Program-made: the position numbers and the translations under genes
In this document: positions 11,536 through 22,906 of the stretch, piece after piece
Numbering within the stretch: position 1 is the stretch's first letter
How the letters are laid out: every line of letters starts with the position of its first letter
Assembly (NCBI GenBank): GCA_036346395.1
Contig: CM070598.1
Span: 10,337,517-10,401,516 of the forward strand
DNA from: Hsuehochloa calcarea
Taxonomy: Eukaryota; Streptophyta; Magnoliopsida; Poales; Poaceae
Direction of reading: 5' to 3'
Length of the DNA: 64,000 nucleotides
The notes under the pieces: model-generated
Database searches by the model: none
The model's input: the letters and a program-made list of their open reading frames with translations, nothing else
What the model was told of the DNA's origin: nothing

Positions 11536-11984
11536 AGGGGTGGTGGCATTGGGTGAGGAGAGAGGATGTGCTTGGGAAGAACTCCCGAAACCTTAATAGC
11601 CTCGCCTTCTCAACCACACTGCCGGTGCTAGCACTCCAGCGTGTGGTGATCCTACCCCGTACGTGTGGATACCTCGGAGGTGTTGTTGCGAAGCATCAAC
11701 ACTAGGACAATCCTCAACTCGTGACGATCACCAGAGTCGGAGGAAAAGTCGTGTGGTGAGTACGACCACTCAGAGGAGAAGACGCGCGGCGAGTACGACC
11801 ACTCGAAAGAGGAGACGCGTCGTGAGTATGACTATGACTGCATCAACTCGCTACAAAGACTCTACTTCCACTACGAGTCGGCACATTTAGCGGTAATCTC
11901 GTGATCTATTACTAGCGGTGGTTCCTTGGTTGCGCAGTAATTTTTTTTGTTTGTGCTATCGTAGCTTTGCCGCGATCCCTTCAG

Positions 11985-11996
11985 TGGTATCAGAGC
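11985..11996 (+). other. Primer binding site of element B (initiator Met tRNA)
   Basis: TGGTATCAGAGC follows the LTR end after one base. It is the standard primer site of BARE-type and many other plant copia elements. Confidence 0.9.
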
Positions 11997-13333
11997 TTTG
12001 CCGTCTAGTTTTAGATTCGGTTTGGTCACATATTGTGATATGTAGAAGTTATAGATGTGATCTATTTCTATTTCTGCTGGTCGATTTGATCGTCCATGCG
12101 CATTGGTGGTAAGATGGGTTTTTATTCGTTATTCTATGATCGTACTTGCATGGTCGTATCACGACTTGCCTCTACCGGTCGGTTTCCGCCATCGGGGCAG
12201 ACAGTGATCGTAAATCCATTGGAGCACGCGAAGATCAATGTGGTTTATCGAATCAGAGTTGCATGATACTCCTACCGGTCGGAATTCCGCCATCAGATTA
12301 TGCCGCAGTATGTGATCGTATCAAGGCAATGATTAGATCAGTTCAGAATAGGGTTAATATGATTAATCTGATGATTTCCAAGGCTCGGTTTCATGAATAA
12401 GATTCATGTTCCGGATTAGAGTTGGTATTGCTAGTTCATACCTTCCATTAGAATGCGATTCTATGCATAAATCGTTGTTGCAGGGATTGTTGTGAATAGT
12501 ATGACCCATGATGTATGAGATGCATGCATGTGTGTAATGTTCATGACCTGCGTGTCATGTTTATTGCAGCCCAAGGCTGTCTATATTTGTATAACGGCCT
12601 GCGTGTCGACTTGTGGTGCTTATTCACTCCTTGTATTTTTATCCCTAGTGCTGTTAGGAGTAATGGCTTAGTGGAAGTACTTGAAGGTTTTGGCAACTTG
12701 GAGACACGGCGAACAAGATGCTTGGCGATGGAGATCACCATAAGGAAGGGTCATACTATATCACAATGCAATTTGATTGTGTGTGAATGCCCTTATATTC
12801 CTGTTCATTTTTTCTATGCATGTTATTTAATTGCTTCAAATGCTTTTAACATGGTAGAAGTAAAATTCCCTCATATAATATTGAGTTAAATTGATGCCCT
12901 CCCAATTAGCCGCACCATCCATAATCTTGTATTTTAATGGTAGGTCTTGCTAAAGCAGATCAGTGCTATTAATATTCCTTGACTAGATGGGTTTGTGTCG
13001 GACACTTACACGCAAGCGTTGGTTTAACTTGACAAGGTCATCATAACGGTTATAGACCTTGGGGCATAGGGTTGGGTGCCGGAGTATAGAGATGCTTCCC
13101 AACAACAAGAGTCATTTAGAGATATGATTAGCAAAGGGTTGCTTACCAAATTCACTAATCTTCTAGCAGTGATGCCAAAGCTCACTAGTAAATTAACTGA
13201 TTGTGGGTCTTGAATCACTCAAATGTCATAAGAGGGATATGGTATTTAGTGGGAATATGTTCATTAAATTGTTTAATGGAAGTTACTTTTTCTTGAACAT
13301 ATGTCTTAGTTTTGCATATTTTATGTTGTAGAT
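11997..13333 (+). other. Long leader of element B
   Basis: About 1.3 kb lies between primer site and gag. BARE-type elements are known for long leaders. Small open frames here (for example 12515-12889) resemble nothing I recognise and are not called as genes. Confidence 0.6.
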
Positions 13334-14413
13334 CATGACACCAACTGCTGTACCTACATCCAATTTTGCTTTACGTTTGATACTTAATAAGGAAAAACTG
13401 AATGGAACAAATTTTGCGGATTGGTCTCGCAACCTGAGAATTGTTCTTAGTCAAGATAAAAAAGGAATATGTTCTAGAGGAATCAATTCCTGATGTGACT
13501 GCTGAGAATGCTGATGCTGCTATTAAAACAGCCTATAAAAAGGCATGTGATGAGTCCCTTGATGTTAGATGTTAGCTGTCCCATGCTTGCTGCCATGAAC
13601 TCAGACCTTCAGAAGCAGTTTGAGAATATTGAGGCCTACGATATGATCGTGGCGCTCAAAGGCACGTTGAAGACACAAGCAAGAATTGAGAGATATGATA
13701 TCTCAAAGAAATTATTTGGGAGTAAGCTAGCTGAGGGTAGTCCGGTAAACCAACATCTGATCAAAATGGTTGGTTACACCCAGAGCTTAAAAAAACTTGG
13801 TTTTTCACTTAGTCAAGAGTTGGCTACAGATTTGATTCTTGCTTCGCTTCCTGCAAGCTATGGGCAGTTCATTCTGACCTTCCATATGAATGCCTTAGAC
13901 AAGAATCTCACTGAACTGCATATGATGCTCAAGACTGCAGATGACAATATTAAGAAAAGCAACTGTCATGTGATGATTGTGCAAAAGAGTACAAGCTTCA
14001 AGAAGAAGGCTAAGACTTTGGTCAAAGGTAAGGGCGAGGCTTCAGATGGGATCCAAGCTAACAAGCCTAAACCCAAGTCCAAGTCCAGCCCGACTCAAGA
14101 GAATGAATGCTTTTACTGCAAGGAGATATGCCACTGGAAGAGGAACTGCAAGAAATACCTGGCTGATCTGAAAAAGAATGGTGGGACTAAACCTGCCACT
14201 TCAGGTATTAATGTTATAGATGTTTTTCTTGCTGATTCTCATGTTAACTCATGGGTATTTGATACCATATCGGTTACTCATATTTGCAATTCGATTCAGA
14301 GTCTAACAAGGAGTAGGAGATTAACAAGGGGCGAGATGGATCTTCGCGTCGGGAATAAAGCAAGAGTTACTGCATTAGCCGTTGGGACTTTGCCATTACT
14401 TTTGCCTTCATGA
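13334..14413 (+). pseudogene. Element B gag and protease (frameshifted, protease active site altered)
   Basis: The likely start is ATG at 13334 (MTPTAVPTSNFALRLILNKE), followed by NGTNFADWSRNLRIVL, typical of the copia gag N-terminus. Frame changes near 13460 and 13555 separate this from the 301-codon frame at 13508-14413. That frame has the gag core, a Lys-rich stretch, and a CCHC knuckle CFYCKEICHWKRNC, in which the Gly usually found before His is Cys. The protease follows at about 14245: the usual DTGS reads DTIS (VFDTISVTHICNS), so the Gly of the active-site triad is lost. Lineage elements encode gag-pol as one frame, so this copy would make neither a proper gag nor an active protease. 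Confidence 0.88.
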
Positions 14414-14419
14414 TTTATT

Positions 14420-15418
14420 ATGAAACTAAATAATTGTTATTTCGTTCCAGCCATAAGTAGAAATATCATCTCTGCATCATGTTTGATGGCAGAGGGTTAT
14501 AAATTCATTATGGAGAACAATGGTTGTTCTATATTTTTAAATGAAATATTTTATGGCTATGCTCCCATTTTGAACAGGTTGTTTATTTTAAATCTTGATG
14601 ATGCACCCATCTATAATATTAATGCAAAGAGGCTTCCGCCTAATGATATGAATTCTACTTTTATTTGGCATTGTCGTTTGGATCACATAAGAGAGAAACA
14701 CATGAAAATGCTCCATGATGATGGAATTCTAAACTCATTTGATTTGGAATCATTTGAAACGTGCGAATCTTGCCTGATCGAAAAGATGACCAAGACACCT
14801 TTCACTGGTCGGAATGAAAGGGCGTCCGACTTATTGGCACTCATACATACTGATGTGTGTGGACCAATGAGCACGACAGCTAGAGGTGGTTTTCAGTACT
14901 TCATTACTTTCATCGATGACTTTAGTAGATATTGATATATCTATTTAATGAGGCACAAGTCGGAATCCTTTGAAAAGTTCAAGGAGTTCCATAATGAGGT
15001 ACATAATCAACTTGACACGACAATCAAGTCTTTACGATCTGATCGTGGAGGTGAATTTTTGAGCCATGATTTTGGTGATCACTTGAAACAGTGTGGAATT
15101 GTTGCACAGCTTACACCACCGGATACTCCACAGTGGATTGGGGTGTCCAAGCGGCGTAATCGGACCTTGTTGGACATGGTTCGGTCAATGATGAGCCAAT
15201 CGGATCTGCCATTATATTTTTGGGGTTACGCTCTAGAAACTGCCGTTTTCACTTTGAATAGGGTACCATCTAAATCAGTAGATAAGACACCATATGAGAT
15301 ATGGACTGGGAAGAGTCCTAGTTTGTATTTTCTAAAGATTTGGGGATGTGATGTCTATGTTAAACGTTTGACGTCTAACAAACTCACACCCAAGTCAGAT
15401 AAATGCTTCTTCATATGA
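14420..15418 (+). pseudogene. Element B integrase (internal stop, catalytic Glu replaced)
   Basis: The region begins with the GAG-pre-integrase zinc domain (HCRLDHIREKHMKML, CESCLIEKMTKTPF). The core follows: IHTDVCGPM has the first Asp, and FIDDFSRY lies close to a stop at 14933-14935 where the lineage usually continues with an aromatic-rich strand. Downstream, LRSDRGGEFLS has the second Asp. The third acidic residue, normally Glu in NGVSERRNRTL, is Lys here (IGVSKRRNRTL at about 15135-15165), so the DDE triad is incomplete even if the stop were ignored. The C-terminal YEIWTGKSPSL and IWGCDVYVKRL are typical of copia integrases. Another stop follows at about 15417. Confidence 0.9.
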
Positions 15419-16025
15419 TATCCTAGAGAAACCAAAGTATATTATTTCTACAATCAAGAGGAGGACAAAGTTTTTGTTACCCAAAATGGTGTCTTTTTTG
15501 GGGAAAGAGTTTCTTTCAAAAGAAGTTAGTAGGAGAAAGATGCAACTCGAAGAAGTTCGGGAAACATCTGAAAGTGTTTCAACTCCTACCGAACCTCTAC
15601 AGGACGAACAAAGTGTTGTTGAACCTGTAGATGAGACATCAGCCCCACGTAGATCTAAAAGGCCACGTCAATTGCCTATAAGGTATGGGCATGACGTATT
15701 ATAGTTGAATAATGGTGAGCCTAAAACTAATAAGGAAGCAATGATGAACCCAGACTCTGAGAAATGGCTTGGAGCCATGAAATCTGAGATAGACTCCATG
15801 AGTGTCAATCATGTTTGGAACCTGATCGATCCACTCGATGGTGTTAAGACCATTGAGTGCAAATGGATGTATAAGAAAAAAATTGATATGGATGGAAATA
15901 TTCACATTCATAAAGCTCGACTTGTCGAAAAGGGGTTTCGACAAGTTCAAGGAATTGACTACGATGAGACTTTCTCACCAGTAGCGATGCTTAAATCTAT
16001 TAGGATCATTGCTATCAAATCAATA
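15419..16025 (+). pseudogene. Element B reverse transcriptase N-terminal remnant, cut by deletion
   Basis: After the integrase tail and a linker (15474-15704, ending in RRSKRPRQLPIRYG), the RT N-terminus is readable at 15705-16010: WLGAMKSEIDSM, VWNLIDPLDGVKTIECKWMYK and YDETFSPVAMLKSIRII. The normal sequence would continue to the first catalytic Asp, but here it runs into LTR sequence near 16013. The catalytic core, the YVDD motif, RNase H and the polypurine tract are absent. Confidence 0.9.
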
Positions 16026-16902
16026 ATGTATTGATTGATGGCCATGTTTCACCAGTCATGGATACGGGGATATCAAATCAATAATGTGAGCACATGTTAG
16101 AGAACATGTGGTTGGATAGACTCATCATTGAGACACTATTGAGATTATTATGAATCTATGTGTCATTAGTTGGTCTCAAGTAATGATGGTGTATAATCCT
16201 TAGACCTGAGATCAGCATGGTTCCCTACATGTGTAATAACACTCTTAGAGTTGCCAAACGCTACTCGTAACTGGGTAGTTATAAAGGTAGCTTTCGGGTA
16301 CACTATGAAACATGCGGTTGGATGTGACTAGTCGAGATGGGATTTGCCCCTCCTAACATAACAGGAGAGATGTCTCTGGGCCCCTCGTGGTGATCGGATA
16401 AAGAAAGTGCATGACCATACCACTAGTGGTCGAATTATCGACCACATGAAGTTATCCGACACTCGATCGAGAAATTATTGAACAGTCCATAGATGACACA
16501 TCATCTCACCTGGAGTTCAACCAGACATCATGAGGCAAAGGGAGAATGCATGAGTAGGTCTCTTAGTTCGATGAGTTACGGACTATTCGTATGGAGATAC
16601 GTGTTGGTCGTAGACTGGTCGAACGTAATCACAGAATGGTAAGAACCTGGTCGTAAGGAGTTATGAACTGGTCGTGACCAAATACAATATGGTCGTATAG
16701 AGGTACGAACTGGTCGTAAGTGGTGAGGACCTAGTCATAGATCATATTACATCAAGGTTCGTCCGATATATTCTATGTGTATTTGGGAATCGTTATGTGC
16801 TGCTAGGTACCGCTAACGACTGATGGTCGAAAAAGAGTTTTCGAGTCTTAACCGACTACACATGAACCTGTAGGGTCGCACACTTAAAGGGCTAGGATCT
16901 GT
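16026..16902 (+). repeat. Element B 3' LTR, first fragment
   Basis: Matches 10575-11453 of the 5' LTR with scattered substitutions and small indels. Its first 220 or so bases were lost in the deletion that also removed RT and RNase H. It is interrupted at 16903 by element C. Confidence 0.95.
16898..16902. other. Target site duplication, left copy (TCTGT)
   Basis: TCTGT directly precedes element C and is repeated at 25088-25092 directly after it. The empty site is seen as a single TCTGT at 11447-11451 in the uninterrupted 5' LTR of element B. Confidence 0.95.
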
Positions 16903-19091
16903 TGTAACACCCCAGCCCAACACTGAGCCTGGAATGCCACCAAACTACTCTTATCATCTATTATACATCAACACACTGTGAAATTTCAGCAAGCATAACA
17001 ACATTAAAACCCATCCACGGGTCGCATTAACACAAGCATAACACTATGACAATCATAGATAAATTAGACCTAGGAGCATAGCAAAATAATTAACCAAGAT
17101 TAACATAAACCAAGCATCTATGGTTATTCAATACCATCATGTCCTAGACATAAATATTCATGTTATTCTAAAAGTTTCTCATGTCCAATGAATCAAATAA
17201 TTGGGTGAAGTGCATGATTCCAAGTGTGCTAGCCCTTCCCGAGTAAAACATCATCACTGGTCACCTAAAAACAACAATAGAGCAAGAATGAGTCCAAGAC
17301 TCAGCAAATACATAATAAAGCCATAAACAATAGTTTATTAACCATAATTAAAGTTATCATCATCATCCATTTAGTTAATGCCATTGTCATTCTCAAACAA
17401 ACAAGCCATATTCCATATAGGTAAAGTTGCACAATTTAACAATTTACTTAGATATGCGAATGCACCAACATGCTCATGCTCATATGCATCTCATCAGCTG
17501 ATACTGGTATAGCGGAGTGTTCACCCGTCGATGACACACTCTATCCTTCACTCCGTGAAGTCCCCACCAAAGTAGGATTTTATCTAGAGCTCTCCGGACT
17601 AGTCATGTATCTTTCTCACCGACCTCACCGGAATAGTTACATGACTTTCTCACCGACCTGGCTCATGCAACCCCTGTCATGATGAATGTAAATGATGCGA
17701 CATCTTTATTTATTCATCAACATAGTCCATCTCATTAACTCAATATCTCCTCCTCATTATCTCAATATCATAATCTCATTATCATAATCTCATTCACTCA
17801 AGGTCATCAATATCATGTATAAGAATAAGCTGAACAAAGGCATAATAAATAGCATGATAAGTAATAACAATGATCATGGCGAACAACCCATTGTTCACCA
17901 CTCTACCATGTACTTGCCTTCCGCGCTGTGACGAGTTAGGAGGCAACGACGGAATTTCTCCACTCCCTGCTCTACCGCCTACACAAATATTTATTCAAAA
18001 TAAGAATAACAAGACATGATGTGGCTACAAGCGTTTTACCATAACCCTCTATCTAATCAACGTAACCAAAAATTCAAAATGACGAATTAACTAATCAGCC
18101 AATATTGGCCCTTCTGATCAGCAGTACGAGAAAAATCATAATTAAATATCTATAACTCCGAATGACTTGAAACTAGTGCTCAAATACTCTTAACGTAACA
18201 GGCTACGAAACTCTAGTTGGTGGGGTTCTTTGATTCGGCCAAACCATCGGTCTAAACAACCGTTGAAAACAACTGACAGACATCTGTCCAGAATACAGCA
18301 CAGTAGTAAAGAACACGGCATAACTTTTACTCTACAAATCCAATTGAGATGATCTTTATCAACTCACAAAGATACTTTCAAGGGCTACAAAAACCTAGTT
18401 GGGTGAAAGTTCTGAATCGGACTCTAACTAGATCAAAACCGAGGGGCAAACCGACAGTTCCAAATTCTCAGGCAGACAGGACAGCGCGCGATTAAAAATT
18501 CATATCTCCTAAACCGTTAGGCGGAATCAAGTGATCTTAGTGCCAAAAGAAAGATAACGACATCAGGAACAAAACTCTAGAAGACGAAAATACCAGATTC
18601 GGCCTCTAAGTAAATCATAATGGCCCGACAAGAAAATCTGCCAAATCACGTCAGCTCCCCTAGACAGTCGCGGTAAAACTACCATATCTCCTAAACCGTA
18701 ACTCCAAATCAGATGATCTTGGTGCCAAAAGAAAGCTAAGACTAAGGGCTACAACTTTCTAAGAGGTGAGAAGATAAGAAAACGTACGGAACTTACCCAA
18801 ATCGGACAAACAAAATTGTTGCACTACAGGGAGGAGGGTGGCGGCCGGTTGGAGAGGGGAGGAGGGTGGCGGCTTGGGGAGGAAAAGGGAAGGGGAAGGG
18901 GTTTTAGGGTTTAGGGGGGGAGAGATACCCCCCCTTTGGCCAGCCCCCTCATGGGCCACCCTGGCCGAGGCTCAGAGTCCAGGTTCTTTGAAAAACACGA
19001 AAACCCCTCAAGAAAAAACGATTCAGATTTTCCCATTAGCTCCTTCTTCCAAACTTCTTCTAGTACGCCGATTTACTTTTGGGGTATTACA
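16903..19091 (-). repeat. Element C 3' LTR
   Basis: Begins TGTAACACCCC and ends GGGGTATTACA; nearly identical to 22907-25087 apart from small indels (for example near 17515, 17560 and 17930). It contains a telomere-like AAACCCTAAA stretch on the minus strand near 18905. Confidence 0.95.
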
Positions 19092-19106
19092 TTCTACCCC
19101 TTAAAC
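19092..19106 (-). other. Polypurine tract of element C
   Basis: The minus strand reads TTTAAGGGGTAGAATG just before the LTR start TGTAATACC, closely matching the tract of element A. Confidence 0.75.
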
Positions 19107-22100
19107 AGATTCGACCGAATCTACTCACCGATCTTCCCGAAAGAAAGCGCAGAATCGAATGAAATAACGATATCCCAAGCTTGGAATTGCTCAGTTACTC
19201 ACTTAACACTCGAGCACACCAAACGATGCGTTTCGTGATAAGGACTCGAGACGGTCAACGCGATATGCCAACTTCCAAATTTCTGAAATTTTCGGAAACC
19301 ACGAGAATCCAACTGGAACTAGAGAGTCCTCATCGCATCCACGCAATGCTAACTCTCCACCAAAAAGGTTAAATCCCAAAATTTGACATTTCAACACGAA
19401 AACAAATCCATTTTCTAAATAGGCAGTTTACGAATGTACACCACGACAGCCAAAGAAGAAACCACTCGAATACCCAACTCAAATACTTCTTTTGGTTTGT
19501 CTGAATTAAAATTAATCAGACATGCCAACACAACACCAACTCAAATTGCGGAAAACAACAGTTAACAACACATAACTCAAACGAAATCAGGAAAACGCTT
19601 CACTAACCGAGGAAACATTCTTTTCCTCAGTTTCTCTTTTAGGAGCAAAACTTCTCTCGAACCTTGGAATTCGAATTCATCGCATACCACATGAGCTTAA
19701 ACCTTTTAATTGAACATCCTCAAATTATGCTCAAACTGAAAATACATCATTAACACTATTGTGAAGAGGCTCCATTGAATCCTCCAATTACTCTAGGCAG
19801 CTCATTCTACTAATCAACATTAATTTGATTGAAGGCACCCAAAGCGCCACAAAACAGATCCCACACAATCACATTACCTCTAATTTTCAAGAACAACTCG
19901 TAATCCTCAAGACACACGCTCATGTACTACATCGTAAATGTTCTATCAATGATCATTCCACTACTCAGGAAACTCTATTATTCCACTTTCTTTACACACA
20001 CTCATTGTGTGACCAAAGGTCTAGCATAAAAATGTAAAGCCCAGACTCTTACAATGAACTCCGGTATACTTGATAGGAAATTCTTTGATCGGATAACTAA
20101 AATTCCTGGAATCCAAACAATATCCTCAATCATTAATATCAACATTCCTCACTAATCAAGTAACTGCCTAATGTGATTAGCTTCACCAAAATTGAACCCA
20201 CTAAACCACACTATTCCATTTCACCCACACGACCGCAACATACACATTCGCAAGACTCTAACTAATTGACCAAGTTCCAAACTTTTGAATATTTCAATAT
20301 TCCACCGACATGAACAAGGGTTCTTGAATTACAATTCACTATTGGTTTTACTAGTTGTAACAACATAATCAGTTTTACATCAATGACCATCATTCCTTTT
20401 GGATCCAATTCTCTACAAGATTTATATCACAAACTCAATTCTTCCTCCAATGCTCTTGAAATAACTTACAACATCAGGTCTCACATCAACATATACTTGA
20501 CCACTACTAACCGGATGCCATCAGATACCCTATAAGGTTTTGTAAAACAAATTGATGAAGTGGCAAATAATTTTTTTTTTCAGCACCCAGGAAAAAAATG
20601 TTTTCTTTTCGCAACAAACATAAGACCGGGAGAAATAGACAAATAACAAGGATCTCGGAAAAACAAAAGCGGAGACCACAATTGAGGGCACAAGTCCCAC
20701 AAAAAGAGAATATGAAATCTCAAATAAAACAAAGCACCACTTTTGAAAATCGAGAAACTCCTATAGGGCAAAAATAGAAAGTTTAGTCACACTTCAAGTA
20801 AACTGCGAGTTACAAAACTTGACTTCGATCTCGAATACTTCTACTTCACTCTTTCTTTAACAAAAAAAAGTAATTTTTCTTTATTATAACGTCACGTTGC
20901 CCACTCAAACAAGAAAAGTTGTAAGACCAAATCACATGAATCACTTAAGAACCAATAAAGCTTTCCAACAGGCCACTTGCTCAATCCAATCCCAGCTACT
21001 ACATAAACCATGAACTACAAAAGATCAGTGATGCAAAATTTGAAAATTTTCATTTGAGCGATACCACGAGTGACGATCAAATTACGTTCTTTTTATAAGA
21101 ATCGACAACACACTACCAATCTATTGCTGATAATCTTACTAACATCCAGAATAATACACTGTTAACGAAAATTCATCATAGTCTACCCTTCCATTGTACA
21201 ACTCTCTAAAAACTCACCAAATTGTTTCATACTACTTTATCATCTCGTCCTCAAATCGAGAGTCCACCAAAAGCTTACAAACTACTACAACAACAACTTT
21301 ATTTTAGCAGAGATCTACTACACAAATCAAAATGTTATACCAAAACACTTTCATTATGGACATGCTATCGTCTGACAATTCCACTATCATGAAAGCATAG
21401 GCCACCAATTAAACCCCACAGTTCAACTCTTATAGATGCTCAACACCAAACGTCAACACACAATTGTTGCACTCCAACCACTGTTGCTATCAACTGGCTT
21501 CATCAAGAAATCTAGATGCTAACTACTTTCCTTTTCAAATCACATGAACAATCACAAATATATGTTCAACTGTCCATCCTCATATTCATATTTCGGTGCA
21601 AAATCCCGACAAAACTTCCAAAATCATAGCCTTCCATCGATCAAAAGTCTCAACAACTCGCAACCAAATTCGCCTAATTATTCTAGTTAAAATAACTATC
21701 TAGAAACTCCTTCCATAATATAAAATCATCTAGTATCTACAGATAAGATAATTCCAAGATTAATATCCACTATAGTAATAATCTAGCATCTCCCCAACTT
21801 TTCCTTCCCACACAAGAAGATTAATCCATCGAGACCAACTAATCCAACAAGTTTAGCAAAACTAAATAATTTTAATGATCATACCACCATCAATGTTCTA
21901 CAATTCTTAATAACTCCTTTTAATCCAATTAGGTATAGACATACTATTAATCATAGTTCATCAAGAACTACCACATGACACCATCAAGTTAATCAACTTT
22001 CCTTCCAAGGTTCTTGGTTAAGATTGATTATACACCACACTCTGCACCCAACTTGATAACCCATACCATATCCATTAATTTATTTAATTACAACCTTTAA

Positions 22101-22884
22101 CTTAACCACAACAAGACATCGCTAAAGGGTTTTAATATTTTCTTTTATAACAGAGAAGCATTCAACTTCAATACTCAAAATACCCAAAAGAAATACATTG
22201 GGTCAAAGCTTCCATATGTTAAAGGACTTGAAAAAGAAAACTTTCGTTATCCAAAATACCAAGCTAACAAATGAGTCATTTTTTCCCAACAAGAAAGGCA
22301 TATCTCTCACAAAAGATCAACATTGCAAATTAACGACGCTCACAAGAAACAACAATGATCAACAAATGAGAACAAATAATAACTTAATAGAACCAACAAA
22401 GACCAATGAAAATACATCAACTGCATTGTCAATACTAACCAAGAAAATTCATCAACCGCAACTATAACATGAATAATCAAATTAAAACTCAAGGAAGAAA
22501 ACAACTTTTCTAAAGAAACATAACCTCAACACTGTAACTAAGTTACCCGATGTAAACACTTCACCACTATCATACAACCAACAAGTGATATAACTTGGCC
22601 ATGCCTATGGCCACAACCACAATCTCTACCTCTCGACTATCATGACCCATAGCAATCACATAATCAAATCATAAGTAGTCAGAACCAATTCATAACATAA
22701 ATCATCAATACAACATAACGGAAGCGTAAATACGATACTCATCCCATTCCCATCCCATCATGCACCAAAGGTGTCAAAATTTTAAGTTAATTAACCATTA
22801 TCAAATTTTGGTTTATTTTACAAGTCCTAAAACAAGTTTTAGCAATTTTAGGTTAATCGAGTTATTAATCTATTCACCACGGAC
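19107..22884 (-). other. Non-coding interior of element C
   Basis: About 3.8 kb of AT-rich sequence without recognisable gag, protease, RT, RNase H or integrase motifs on either strand; the open frames are short and unrelated to known domains. Only its ends (polypurine side, and 22765-22884 on the primer side) resemble element A. Confidence 0.8.
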
Positions 22885-22906
22885 TGAAGCCCGCTCGATA
22901 CTAATC
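22885..22906 (-). other. Primer binding site region of element C
   Basis: The minus strand reads TTAGTATCGAGCGGGCTTC next to the 5' LTR, a variant of the element A site (TTGGTATCGAGGCGGGC). The G-to-A change weakens the match to initiator Met tRNA. Confidence 0.55.

Larger units (their letters stand above)
10356..11983 (+). repeat. Element B 5' LTR (complete, about 1.63 kb)
   Basis: It runs from TGTTGGAAATATGCC to CCCTTCA, one base before the primer site. About 10575-11453 is repeated at 16026-16902, and 11447-11604 at 25088-25243. The size suits BARE-type LTRs. It contains an array of ACTGGTCGTA-like units at 11131-11290 and a TATA box at 11526-11535. The bases directly upstream (CCCAAGGGGAAG) look like a polypurine tract. 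Confidence 0.93.

Noticed and set aside
11985..11996. TGGTATCAGAGC sites (also at 25796) as tRNA gene fragments
   Set aside because: They are primer binding sites next to LTR ends; no cloverleaf-length sequence surrounds them.
19092..22906. Interior of element C as a captured host gene
   Set aside because: No frame longer than about 90 codons and no recognisable motif; AT-rich without exon-like structure.
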